Shown piece by piece: positions 1 through 7,580 of a stretch of 16,922 nt of DNA (positions are counted from its first letter, which is position 1; each line of letters begins with the position of its first letter). Origin of the DNA: OMOG01 sp041485845 (lineage in GTDB: Bacteria; Acidobacteriota; Terriglobia; Bryobacterales; Bryobacteraceae). The stretch is from NCBI GenBank assembly GCA_041485845.1, contig JBGPKH010000130.1, positions 1-16,922 of the forward strand, read 5' to 3'. Below the pieces are notes generated by a model, which did not search any database, had not been told where the DNA came from, and saw only the letters and a list, made by a program, of their open reading frames with translations. A program made the position numbers and the translations under genes.

Positions 1-224
1 ATATCCTGGACGGTCCGGGGACCTTCAACATCGACCTGTCGCTCTCGCGGCGGTTCCGCTTCGCCGAGCGGCAGGCGGTGCAATTCCGGTGGGAGTCGTT
101 CAACTTGCTGAATCACAGCAATTTCAATTTGCCGGAGAACCAGGTGGATGTGTTGAACTCGGCCACCATTACCCAGGCGAAGACGCAGAGAGTCTTCCAG
201 TTCGGGCTGCGCCTGGAGTTCTGA
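1..224 (+). CDS. TonB-dependent receptor (Oar-like), C-terminal end only
   Basis: The reading frame is open from base 3 to the TGA at 222-224 and encodes the last 73 residues of a protein whose start lies outside the window. The peptide contains NIDLSLSRRFRF, then FRWESFNLLNHSNFNLP, and it ends in VFQFGLRLEF. Alternating hydrophobic strands, an FNLLNH motif and a terminal aromatic Phe are typical of the last beta-strands of outer-membrane beta-barrels. In Acidobacteriota this pattern is characteristic of the large carboxypeptidase-regulatory-domain TonB/Oar-like receptors. Such proteins sit in the outer membrane and are thought to import or bind large substrates; the substrate cannot be inferred here. 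No terminator is evident in the 154 bases before the next gene. The family assignment rests on the C-terminal pattern alone. Confidence 0.75.
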   Translation, partial: ILDGPGTFNIDLSLSRRFRFAERQAVQFRWESFNLLNHSNFNLPENQVDVLNSATITQAKTQRVFQFGLRLEF

Positions 225-378
225 GGCGCCCTCTCGCCAGCCACGCCGGATACCAAGAGCCTGGCGCCGGCGGGTCAGTTTGAGATCCGGCTGGCGACGG
301 GCGCCGCGGCCGGCGGGGGATCGTCTGTTGGCGGCGCCGCCGGCTAAGCGCTCTCCGCCGTGCGAGAATGTTGGGTCC

Positions 379-960
379 GTGCCTTTCCGCCTGACGATCG
401 CCCTGCTTCTGCTGCCGTGGTGCGCGCGCGCCGTGGAACTGCATCTTCAGTTCGGAGCCCTGGAGCGGATGCTGGCGGACCAGGCCTTCACGCAGGAAGG
501 ACGCCGCTATGTCCGCGGCAGCAAGACCGCCAGGTGCAATTTTGCTTACCTGGAGAGGCCGCGCGTGCAATCCAAGGCGGGACGCCTGGCGATCCACGAA
601 AGGTTCACCGGCCGGTCGGCGGCCAACCTCCTGGGACAGTGCGTGGGACTCGGCGATGCGTTCGACCTCACCATCACGGCCACGCCGCAATACCGCGACG
701 GCAACATCGGGCTGCGCGACGTGACGGTGACGAGCGATTCCAGGACTGGTTTCTATATCCGGCGCGTGTGCGGCGTGATGGCGGCCAGCCTGGGACGCGA
801 CTTCCGTTATCCCATCGACCCCGCGGCGCAGAAGCTGCTGGAAGACCCCGGTAATCAGCCCGCGTACCATCGCGACCTGCGGCATTTCAACGTCACCGGA
901 ATTCGCGTGACGGACGATGCCCTGGTGCTGGTGCTCGATTTCCAACTGACGATACGATAG
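379..960 (+). CDS. Secreted or periplasmic protein of unknown function
   Basis: I chose the GTG at 379, which gives a 193-residue protein opening with a textbook signal peptide (MPFRLTIALLLLPWCARA). The frame stays open further upstream, but that part is Arg/Pro-rich and looks non-coding. The mature part alternates beta-type segments with an amphipathic start (LHLQFGALERMLADQAF) and has three Cys residues (in TARCNF, GQCVGL and RRVCGV). A helix followed by a curved sheet, ending in a hydrophobic strand (LVLVLDFQLTI), is reminiscent of small periplasmic lipid-binding proteins such as the YceB/DUF1439 type, but that is an impression of architecture, not a recognised match. The stop lies 5 bases before the next ATG, so it is probably co-transcribed with the PLP enzyme. 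No strong Shine-Dalgarno sequence is visible. Confidence 0.65.
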   Translation: MPFRLTIALLLLPWCARAVELHLQFGALERMLADQAFTQEGRRYVRGSKTARCNFAYLERPRVQSKAGRLAIHERFTGRSAANLLGQCVGLGDAFDLTITATPQYRDGNIGLRDVTVTSDSRTGFYIRRVCGVMAASLGRDFRYPIDPAAQKLLEDPGNQPAYHRDLRHFNVTGIRVTDDALVLVLDFQLTIR

Positions 961-965
961 TACCC

Positions 966-2150
966 ATGGATCCGCTTCTGGCCTGGCGCAAGGAATTCCC
1001 CATCCTGGCGCATACCACCTACATGATCAGCCATTCGCTCGGCGCCATGCCGCAGCGCGCCGCGACTCGCCTGGCCGAGTTCGCCGATACGTGGGCGAGC
1101 CGCGGCATCCGTGCCTGGGAGGAGGGCTGGTGGGACATGCCGGTCACGGTGGGGAACCTGGTCGGGGCGATCGTCGGCGCGGGCGAAGGCGAAATCGTCA
1201 TGCAGCAGAACGTGTCGATCTGCCAGTCCGTGGTGACGTCGTGCTTCGACTGGACGGGGCGCCGCAACAAGCTGCTGACCGACGGTCTGAATTTTCCCTC
1301 GAACGATTACGTCTATCATGGCCTGTCCCGCTTGGGGGCGCGGATCGTGACGGCGCCCTCGCCGGACGGGCTCACGCTGCCGGTGGAAATGCTGCTCGAC
1401 GCCATCGACGAAGAGACGCAGCTCGTCTCGGTGTCGCACGTGGCGTTTCGCAGTTCCTATTTGCAGGACCTGGCGGCGATCGTGGAGCGCGCGCACGCCG
1501 CAGGCGCGATGGTGATCGCGGACCTGTATCAATCGGCGGGCGCCGTGCCGGTGAACGTGCGGGAATTACAGCTCGACTTCGCTACCGGCGGGTCGGTGAA
1601 GTGGCTCTGCGGCGGTCCGGGAGCCGGCTACCTCTATGTGCGCCGCGATCTTTGGGACAAGCTGAATCCTATCGCCACGGGATGGATGGCGCACGAGGAG
1701 CCGTTCGGGTTCGAGGGCGGACCGATCCGATACGCGGGCAATGCATTCCGGTTTCTTAACGGCACGCCAAACGTTCCTGCGCTGTATTCGGCGCGGTCCG
1801 GATACGAAATCGTCAATGCGATCGGAGTGCCGGCGATCCGCGAGAAATCCATCCGGCAGACCACGCGCCTGATCGAACTGGCGGACGAAGCGGGGCTGGC
1901 GGTGAACACCCCACGCGATCCTCAGCGCCGCGGCGGTGTGGTAATTCTGGATGTGCCCAACGGCAAGGAAGTCACACGCGAGCTCATCCGGCGCGAGGTG
2001 CTGGTGGACTATCGGCCGGGCGCGGGCATTCGCGTGGCGCCGCATTTCTATACGACTGACGAAGATCTGGAGCGGACGATTGGGGAGATCGGGGAAATCA
2101 TGGGGAGAATGGGGAGAAAGACTTTGGATTTAGAGCGTGTCACGAAATAA
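966..2150 (+). CDS. Class V aminotransferase-fold PLP enzyme, kynureninase-like
   Basis: This 394-residue cytoplasmic enzyme has the fold-type I features of the class V aminotransferase family. They are VSVSHVAFRSS around residues 157-168, the cofactor-binding Asp186 and Gln189 in IADLYQSAG, and the probable Schiff-base Lys212 in GGSVKWLCGGPGAGYLYV, followed by GW (239-240). The glycine-rich stretch after the lysine and the downstream GW resemble kynureninase, which cleaves kynurenine to anthranilate and alanine. Cysteine-desulfurase-like or isopenicillin-epimerase-like members share these features, so the substrate is open. The length fits the family and no residue obviously needed is missing. 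The ATG at 966 is only 5 bases after the preceding stop, suggesting one transcript. No other tryptophan-catabolism gene is in view, which weakens a specific kynureninase call. Confidence 0.8.
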   Translation: MDPLLAWRKEFPILAHTTYMISHSLGAMPQRAATRLAEFADTWASRGIRAWEEGWWDMPVTVGNLVGAIVGAGEGEIVMQQNVSICQSVVTSCFDWTGRRNKLLTDGLNFPSNDYVYHGLSRLGARIVTAPSPDGLTLPVEMLLDAIDEETQLVSVSHVAFRSSYLQDLAAIVERAHAAGAMVIADLYQSAGAVPVNVRELQLDFATGGSVKWLCGGPGAGYLYVRRDLWDKLNPIATGWMAHEEPFGFEGGPIRYAGNAFRFLNGTPNVPALYSARSGYEIVNAIGVPAIREKSIRQTTRLIELADEAGLAVNTPRDPQRRGGVVILDVPNGKEVTRELIRREVLVDYRPGAGIRVAPHFYTTDEDLERTIGEIGEIMGRMGRKTLDLERVTK

Positions 2151-2159
2151 TATTTCCAA

Positions 2160-2460
2160 ATTGCCTGTTCAGCATGTAGCCGAACGAGCGCCAGCGGCAG
2201 CCATGCTGCGGGCGAGTCGGGAGGCCAACACGCGAGCCGTAACGCAAGTGAACCCGATTCGGCCTCGATAGGAAAACGAAGGTGGCCAGTCCGCCGACTG
2301 GGATGAAGCCAGACAGACCGATGGTGAAGCAACAAGCAAGAGCAAACTGCCTGTACAGGTTGAACAGGTGGCTGAATTGAGGTTCCCGGCGACAAGCCCA
2401 CTTGTGGGGAGTAATCGTCGGGTGTGGCCGGTAGAGGTGGCCTACGGCATTGTCCTACCC
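2160..2460 (+). mobile_element. Non-coding stretch, possible group II intron (domain I-like) remnant
   Basis: These 300 bases between the PLP enzyme and the toxin gene carry no convincing protein. The composition is purine-rich, with many GAA, CAAG and GGUGAA-type blocks and short complementary runs, for example GGTGGCC near 2280 and again near 2437. CAAGTGAACCC near 2245 and GATAGGAAAAC near 2268 resemble the 5' structural part of bacterial group II introns. No domain V hairpin and no reverse transcriptase are present, so at most this is a truncated 5' fragment. An open minus-strand frame (2048-2401) crosses it but looks like translated structured RNA rather than a gene. The call is from memory of such sequences and is tentative. 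Confidence 0.33.
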
Positions 2461-2465
2461 CGCCC

Positions 2466-2495
2466 CTCGATTATATCCAGTTGGATATAATCGAG
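2466..2495 (+). promoter_or_regulatory. Perfect palindromic operator with embedded TATAAT box upstream of the TA module
   Basis: Arms of 13 bases (2466-2478 and 2483-2495, CTCGATTATATCC and its exact complement) flank the spacer AGTT. The right arm contains TATAAT at 2486-2491, a perfect -10 hexamer, and ends two bases before the toxin ATG at 2498. A symmetric site over the promoter is what an XRE-type antitoxin dimer would bind for autoregulation. No good -35 hexamer is seen 17 bases upstream of the TATAAT, and there is no Shine-Dalgarno sequence between the box and the ATG. A transcript from this box would start close to the ATG and would be leaderless. Confidence 0.75.
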
Positions 2496-2497
2496 TG

Positions 2498-2824
2498 ATG
2501 CGGCCGGTGCGCTTCCTCGGCGATTCCCTCAAGTGCTTACGAGACTTTCCCAAGGACGTCCGCCATGACGCAGGTTATCAACTCGATAAGGTTCAGCGAG
2601 GCGACCAGCCCGACGATTTCAAGCCGATGCCCACCATTGGCAAGGGTGTGGAGGAGATTCGCGTTTCGGATTCGACCTCCGCCTGCCAGGTGATCTACGT
2701 GGCCAGGCGCGCGCAGGCTGTTTACGTTCTCCACGCACTCCAGAAGAAGACGCAGACAACGCCGAAGTACGATCTTCAAATCGCGAAGAGACGATTTAGG
2801 CAGATGTTGGGAGGCAGGACATGA
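2498..2824 (+). CDS. HigB/RelE-superfamily toxin, phage Gp49-like (PF05973)
   Basis: The ATG at 2498 gives 108 residues with the family's standard layout. FPKDVRHDAGYQLDKVQRG (about 18-36) is followed by FKPMPTIGKGVEEIRV (about 41-56), QVIYVARRAQAVYVLHALQ (about 63-81), and a basic tail (KKTQTTPKYDLQIAKRR). Proteins of this family are ribosome-dependent mRNA interferases of type II toxin-antitoxin systems. The basic residues of the C-terminal KKTQ-TP region are the usual RNA-contacting part. The frame is open upstream, but the extra residues would be encoded by the palindrome, so 2498 (or GTG 2495) is preferred. The stop overlaps the antitoxin start in an ATGA. The toxin-first order matches higBA-type modules. 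All conserved blocks are present and the gene looks intact. Confidence 0.9.
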   Translation: MRPVRFLGDSLKCLRDFPKDVRHDAGYQLDKVQRGDQPDDFKPMPTIGKGVEEIRVSDSTSACQVIYVARRAQAVYVLHALQKKTQTTPKYDLQIAKRRFRQMLGGRT

Positions 2825-3102
2825 GCAAACCAGAGAGCTATGCGAGTGTTTGGGACGCCATCGCGGACACACCCGAACAGGCCGCGAATCTGCGAGCACG
2901 GGCCGAACTGATGCAGAAACTCGCGGCCCGCCTGAAACAAAACGCCTGGACACAGGCGGAAGCGGCAAGCCGCTGTGGTGTGACGCAGCCACGGATGAAC
3001 GATCTGCTCCGCGGTCGGGTCTCGCGCTTTTCGTTGGACGCGTTGGTCAACATTGCGACGGCCCTTGGTTGCCGCGTGCGGGTTGATCTTGAAGCAGCTT
3101 GA
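2821..3102 (+). CDS. XRE/HTH_37-type antitoxin of the HigA type
   Basis: This 93-residue protein starts at the ATG overlapping the toxin stop (ATGA, 2821-2824) and is preceded by a good ribosome site (GGGAGG at 2809-2814, six bases away). A helical N-terminal part (YASVWDAIADTPEQAANLRARAELMQKLA) leads into a helix-turn-helix at about residues 37-75. The signature is WTQAEAASRCGVTQPRMNDLLRG followed by FSLDALVNIATALG. This is the HTH_37 type found with Gp49-like toxins. It should neutralise the neighbouring toxin by direct binding and repress the operon by binding the palindrome at 2466-2495. The last 56 bases overlap a weak minus-strand ORF (3047-3319). Confidence 0.9.
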   Translation: MSKPESYASVWDAIADTPEQAANLRARAELMQKLAARLKQNAWTQAEAASRCGVTQPRMNDLLRGRVSRFSLDALVNIATALGCRVRVDLEAA

Positions 3103-3319
3103 GTTGCGTTGTGCTCTGCGCCGGACGGTGCCGGCGCGAACGACCCCGAGAGGCGGCGTGCATGTTCAGGCAAAGTTGGTGGAATTCTGCCAGCGTGGAT
3201 GGCTTTCCAGCAGCGGCGTATGCAAGCGCCAGCACTAGATTCACTAGCCCGGAGGCTTCTGCCTCGGTGCCGCCGTGCGAGCCGTACCACTCAGCAAGGC
3301 GGACCAGTGAAGACGCCAT
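3047..3319 (-). CDS. Possible small protein of unknown function, antisense to the antitoxin 3' end
   Basis: This 90-residue frame runs from an ATG at 3319. Its first 58 residues look protein-like (LVRLAEWYGSHGGTEAEASG, then VNLVLALAYAAAGKPS) and use ordinary codons for this genome, while the rest is Arg/Gln-rich and less convincing. A GAGGAAA lies upstream of the ATG but about 14 bases away, which is rather far. The ORF converges on the TA operon and overlaps the antitoxin by 56 bases. I do not recognise a family. It could be a truncated gene whose genuine C-terminus was lost when the TA module inserted, or a chance ORF. Confidence 0.3.
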   Translation of the reverse strand: MASSLVRLAEWYGSHGGTEAEASGLVNLVLALAYAAAGKPSTLAEFHQLCLNMHAASRGRSRRHRPAQSTTQLKLLQDQPARGNQGPSQC

Positions 3320-3335
3320 GGCTATTCGAGTTTCC

Positions 3336-3524
3336 TCACGCGACGTGTGCGACCCGATTGCTAAACCCCTTGCGACCGACTATCGGTTTCCACCTGGCAG
3401 CGTAGCCCACTCGCGGCGCGTCACTCGCCTCAGGAGTTTCATCCGGGGAAGTGATCCGCGGTCCGACGGGCTGCAAATCCCGCCAATCCACTGAGTCCAA
3501 ATACGTTCCACTCAAAACCACCAT
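3336..3524 (-). CDS. Doubtful small ORF of unknown function
   Basis: A 62-residue frame begins at an ATG (3524) behind a purine-rich run (GGGGGAAGGGGGCGG). It encodes MVVLSGTYLDSVDWRDLQPV and continues without stops to TGA at 3336-3338, 16 bases before the next minus-strand ORF. The frame extends further upstream to 3779, but that part crosses pyrimidine-rich and apparently non-coding sequence. No family is recognised. The tight spacing with the 3047-3319 ORF would fit a small minus-strand operon, but a chance frame is about as likely. Confidence 0.18.
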   Translation of the reverse strand: MVVLSGTYLDSVDWRDLQPVGPRITSPDETPEASDAPRVGYAARWKPIVGRKGFSNRVAHVA

Positions 3525-4034
3525 TCCGCCCCCTTCCCCCAAAAAACCCGGTAACCAACTTTTCAGAAATCTTTTCCCTTTGTTTTCAGCTCCTTTTCTC
3601 TCCAACCGGCCTTCAGGCGCTTGACAGTATGCCAAGGTGAAATTAGGAAGGAAGGCACGGCCGCACCGCCGGCCGACCGCAACGGCGCTGACCTTTTTAG
3701 GAAACGTATGCCACCGATCGCCATCCACCAAACCGCTCACACCGAGCAGCCGGAAATCGTGAACCCTCTGAATCTGCACCCCCGCACTTCGGAAAACTGC
3801 TCAAGCCTGAGCAGTCCCGCACTCCCGGCCTCTATCGCCGCCCGAGAAATAGTTTGGGATGCGCATTATATCCAAAAACCCGCCCCCATGCGCCCCCCGA
3901 TTTCGGCTGACGTCGCCAAATCGCACAATTGGAATCACTTAACCACAACAAAAATAATACACACAGACACGCCCGAAAATGCGTTTTTTGCGCCACCCGC
4001 CAGCGGGCGTCAAGCCTCGAACCAATCCGTGGCC
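3525..4034. other. Non-coding interval downstream of metH
   Basis: I see no gene here. The stretch begins with homopolymer-like C and A runs (3528-3546) and a pyrimidine-rich segment (3565-3605). It contains an isolated TTGACA at 3621-3626 with only a poor -10 partner 17 bases on. From about 3850 it becomes locally AT-rich, with ATTATATCC near 3865 and an ACAAAAATAATAC run near 3947. The long plus-strand frame that opens at 3621 is the antisense shadow of metH. Confidence 0.6.
3994..4009 (-). terminator. Weak hairpin just downstream of metH
   Basis: On the minus strand CGCCCG pairs with CGGGTG (one G-U pair) around a CTGG loop, 25 bases after the metH stop. No T-tract follows directly; an A-run and a short CATTTT come next. 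It may be the end of the metH transcript or a degenerate copy of the small hairpins seen elsewhere in the window. Confidence 0.22.
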
Positions 4035-7000
4035 CTACCCGCCTTCATCCGCCGTAAAATACGCGCAGTCCGGGTGATGGAACACCAGGGCACTGACGCT
4101 GGCTTCCGGCTCCATCATCATGCCTTCCGTCAGCTTCACGCCGATGTCTTCCGGCTGGAGCAGCTTCCACATTCCCTGCTGATCGTCCAGATTCGGACAC
4201 GCCGGATACCCGAAGCTGTACCGCTTGCCGCGATATCGCGAGGTGAAGCGGTCCTGCATAGTGGTGGTCGGCGGATCGGGGAAGCCCCAGTCCTCGCGAA
4301 TGCGCCGGTGCAGCCATTCGGCCGTGCCCTCCGCCGTCTCGATCGCCAGCGCCTGAATCGCGTGCGCTTTGAAAAACTCGCCGGCCTGTTTCCACTCTTC
4401 CGAGCGCTCGCGAATGCACGCGCCCGCAGTCACTACGAACAGGGCCAGGTGATCGCGGCGGCCTTCCTCGGCATCCAGAATGTAGTCACTGAGCGAAAGG
4501 CCATTTTCCCGCCGCTGCCGGCCGAACTGGAATGTGTGGACCGGCGACACGCCCGCGGGCGCGAACAAGTGAATCGCGTTGCCGTCGCGCTCCGCTTCGA
4601 AGAATTGCCACACCGCCTTCACCTTCATGAAGCGCGCGGCGTCCTGCTTCACTTCCTCCATGTTGTGGAAGAGTTCGAGCGCCTTCTCGTCATGCTCCAC
4701 CAGCGCCTTTTCGAAATTCCCCTTGTAGCCCAGATGACGGCCGTAGAGCATGTAAGAATTGATGTAGCTCCACAACTCGGCCAGGTGCGGCACGTCGCGG
4801 ACTTTACGCTCCAGATACGGAGCGGCGGGAATCGGGATGTCCGTCCGCACTTTGCCGCTGCGCTTCGTGGTCACCGGCCCCAGCGCTTCGGCGACGGGTT
4901 CGACGGCGGCCGGCGCCTCGACAAACCGGTGATCCTCCAGCACCGCTGTCCGCGCCGCGGGATCCATGATGCGGTTCATCAGGCTGAGACCGGTCATCGC
5001 GTCCTTCGCGTAGCACACGGCCTCGCCATACGCCGGAGCGATCTTGTTCCGCGTGAACTTCTCGGAAAGCGCCGCTCCGCCCACCAGCAGCGGGACCGCA
5101 ATGCCCGCGGTTTTGAGGTCGGTCGCCGTGATCACCATCTGCTGCGTGCTCTTCACCAGCAGTCCCGAAAGCCCGATGACGTCCGGCTTGTGCTCCTGGC
5201 ACGCGCGGATGAGCGCGTCGGGCGGCACCTTGATCCCCAGGTTGATCACGTTGTAGCCATTGTTCGAGAGGATGATCTCCACCAGGTTCTTGCCGATGTC
5301 GTGTACATCGCCCTTCACGGTGGCGAGGATCACTTTGCCGCGCGCCGCCGTGTCGGCCTTCTCCATGAACCGCTCGAGATAGCTCACCGCCGCCTTCATG
5401 GCCTCGGCCGATTGCAGAACCTCGGCGACAATCAGCTCGTTGTTGTTGAACAGCCGGCCGACTTCGGCCATCCCGGCCATCAGCGGCCCGTTGACGATGT
5501 CGAGCGGCGCCGCGCCTTCGGCGAGCTTGCGGTCGAGATCCGCGATGAGCCCGTCCTTGGTGCCTTCGATGATGTAGTTCGCCAGGCGCTGATCGAGCGG
5601 CAGATCCTCCGCGCTGACCTTGACACGTTTGCCGGCCTTGCGGAAATGGTCCGTGACCGCCGCGATGTGCCACTGGTTGATCGCGGCCTTCTGCTCCGCG
5701 GACTGCTGCCGCCAATCCTCGGGCGCGGTGCGCAGCGATTCGTCCGCGGCATCCACCGGCGGCGAGTTGAACAGCAGGTTCTCCGCCAGCCGCCGCTCCT
5801 CTTCCGGAATCGAGGCGAAGCGCTCCAGCTTCTCCGCGTTGACGATCGCCAGGTCCAGCCCCGCCTTCGTGCAGTAATAGAGGAAGACCGAGTTCACCAC
5901 TTCGCGCGCCGCGGCCGGCAGTCCGAACGAGATGTTCGAAATCCCCAGGACGGTCTTGACGTGGGGCGCCTTCTCCTTCACCAGCCGGATGCCTTCGATG
6001 GTCTCGACCGCCGCGCCGATGTAGTTGGCGTCGCCGGTGGCGCACGGAAACACCAGCGGGTCGATGATGATGTCCTCGATCGGAATGCCGTATTTCTCCG
6101 TCAGGAGCGCGCACGACCGCTGCGCCACTTGCAGCTTGCGCTCGCGCGTGAAGGCCTGCGCCTGCAGCTTGTCTTCGTCGATCGAGCCCACCACCAGCGC
6201 CGCGCCGTAGCGACGCGCAATGGGGCAGACGCGCTCGAACTTCTCCTCGCCGTCCTCCAGGTTGATGGAGTTGATGATGCTCTTGCCCTGGCACCAGGTC
6301 AGCGCCAGCTCCACCGCCTGGGGATCGGTGGTGTCGATCATCACCGGCGCCTTGATCTTGCGGATCAGCTTGTCATAGAAGACCGGAATGTCCTGAATCT
6401 CATCGCGATCGGTGCTCTGCAAGCAGACGTCGACGATGTGCGCGCCGTTCTTCACCTGCCAGCGCGCGATCTCGGTGGCCTCCTCCCACTTCTCCTCCGC
6501 CACCATATTCTTGAAGAGGCGAGATCCGATGACGTTAGTCCGCTCGCCCACGATCAGCGGCCGGTTGCTTTCCTCGGCCTCTACCAGCTCGATGCCCGAA
6601 TAGTAGGCGCGGTGCGAACGCCCCGGCACGGCGCGCGGCCGCTTGCTTTCCGCCATCTGCGCAATGGCCTTGACGTGCGCGTCGGTCGTGCCGCAGCAGC
6701 CGCCGACGATGTTGAGCCAGCCGTTCTCGAGGAAGCGCTCCAACTGCGCCGCCACCGAAGTCGGGGTCTCCAGGTACTTGCCCTCCTCGTTGGGCAGCCC
6801 CGCGTTGGGATAGCAGGAGACGCGCCCGGGCGCCATCTCCGCGATGGTGCGCAAATGATCGGTCATGAACTCCGGCCCCGTGCCGCAGTTGAGCCCGATG
6901 GAGAGCAGGTCGGCATGCGCGATCGACGCGCAGAACGCGTCCGCCGTCTGCCCTGCGAGCATGGTGCCGATAGTCTCGATAGTGCCCGAGACCATCACGG

Positions 7001-7580
7001 GAATCCGCCGGCCCAACTCGCTGCGCAGCCGCTCCATAGCAATGAGAGCGGCCTTCACGGTGCGCGTGTCGTTGCTGGTTTCGATCAACAGGATATCGGC
7101 GCCGCCATCGGCGAGGCCCTTGGCCCGCTCGTAGTAGACCTCGATCAACTGCGCGAACGTGACGCCGCCGACCACCGTGATCGACTTCGTCGTGGGCCCC
7201 ATCGACCCCGCCACGAAGCGCGGCTTCGCCGGCGTCGAGAATTCGTCCGCCGCCTGCCGCGCCAGTTTCGCGGCAATCGCGTTGAGCGCGTAGACCTCGT
7301 CCTGAAGCCCGAAATCGCCCAGCGAAATCCGGTCGCAATTGAACGAGTTGGTCTCGACCACATCCGACCCGGCCGCGAAGTATTTGCGGTGAATGCCCAA
7401 CACCCAATCGGGCCGCGTGCGCAGCAGGTTCTCGTTGCAGTTCTCGAACGCTGCGCCGCCGAAATCGGCAGCCGTGGGGTTAAGCTGTTGCAGCATGGTC
7501 CCCATGGCCCCGTCGAGCACGAGGACACGTTGCTCCAGAATGTCTGCGAGCGCCCGCTGGCGCTCTTCGGGTGTTTTCAT
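4035..7580 (-). CDS. metH: Cobalamin-dependent methionine synthase
   Basis: The 1181-residue protein (ATG at 7580) transfers a methyl group from 5-methyltetrahydrofolate to homocysteine through methylcobalamin in the cytoplasm. All modules are in the usual order. The homocysteine/zinc barrel spans about 15-325, with LDGAMGTMLQ and zinc Cys232 (LNCGTGPE) plus Cys295/296 (GGCCGTT). The pterin barrel spans about 340-600 (VGERTNVIGS, VMIDTTDP, GISNISFGLP). A helical cap at about 650-740 is followed by the B12 domain at 745-880, with DVHDIGKN where His760 is the lower axial ligand. The reactivation domain fills about 920-1181 (KAVWQFFEAERDGN, GYPACPN). The length is slightly below the E. coli enzyme (about 1227). 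It stands alone, with no metF or metE nearby. No SAM, SAH or cobalamin riboswitch was recognised upstream. Confidence 0.98.
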   Translation of the reverse strand: MKTPEERQRALADILEQRVLVLDGAMGTMLQQLNPTAADFGGAAFENCNENLLRTRPDWVLGIHRKYFAAGSDVVETNSFNCDRISLGDFGLQDEVYALNAIAAKLARQAADEFSTPAKPRFVAGSMGPTTKSITVVGGVTFAQLIEVYYERAKGLADGGADILLIETSNDTRTVKAALIAMERLRSELGRRIPVMVSGTIETIGTMLAGQTADAFCASIAHADLLSIGLNCGTGPEFMTDHLRTIAEMAPGRVSCYPNAGLPNEEGKYLETPTSVAAQLERFLENGWLNIVGGCCGTTDAHVKAIAQMAESKRPRAVPGRSHRAYYSGIELVEAEESNRPLIVGERTNVIGSRLFKNMVAEEKWEEATEIARWQVKNGAHIVDVCLQSTDRDEIQDIPVFYDKLIRKIKAPVMIDTTDPQAVELALTWCQGKSIINSINLEDGEEKFERVCPIARRYGAALVVGSIDEDKLQAQAFTRERKLQVAQRSCALLTEKYGIPIEDIIIDPLVFPCATGDANYIGAAVETIEGIRLVKEKAPHVKTVLGISNISFGLPAAAREVVNSVFLYYCTKAGLDLAIVNAEKLERFASIPEEERRLAENLLFNSPPVDAADESLRTAPEDWRQQSAEQKAAINQWHIAAVTDHFRKAGKRVKVSAEDLPLDQRLANYIIEGTKDGLIADLDRKLAEGAAPLDIVNGPLMAGMAEVGRLFNNNELIVAEVLQSAEAMKAAVSYLERFMEKADTAARGKVILATVKGDVHDIGKNLVEIILSNNGYNVINLGIKVPPDALIRACQEHKPDVIGLSGLLVKSTQQMVITATDLKTAGIAVPLLVGGAALSEKFTRNKIAPAYGEAVCYAKDAMTGLSLMNRIMDPAARTAVLEDHRFVEAPAAVEPVAEALGPVTTKRSGKVRTDIPIPAAPYLERKVRDVPHLAELWSYINSYMLYGRHLGYKGNFEKALVEHDEKALELFHNMEEVKQDAARFMKVKAVWQFFEAERDGNAIHLFAPAGVSPVHTFQFGRQRRENGLSLSDYILDAEEGRRDHLALFVVTAGACIRERSEEWKQAGEFFKAHAIQALAIETAEGTAEWLHRRIREDWGFPDPPTTTMQDRFTSRYRGKRYSFGYPACPNLDDQQGMWKLLQPEDIGVKLTEGMMMEPEASVSALVFHHPDCAYFTADEGG

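Noticed and set aside
280..378. Longer start for the secreted protein at 379-960
   Set aside because: The added residues are Arg/Pro/Ala-rich and would place the signal peptide in the interior.
3425..3490. tRNA-like anticodon stem (GGGCTGCAAATCCC)
   Set aside because: No matching acceptor stem, D-arm or T-arm could be built around it.
3621..3649. TTGACA at 3621-3626 as a promoter
   Set aside because: The -10 partner (TAGGAA) is poor and no plus-strand gene follows, only antisense metH sequence.
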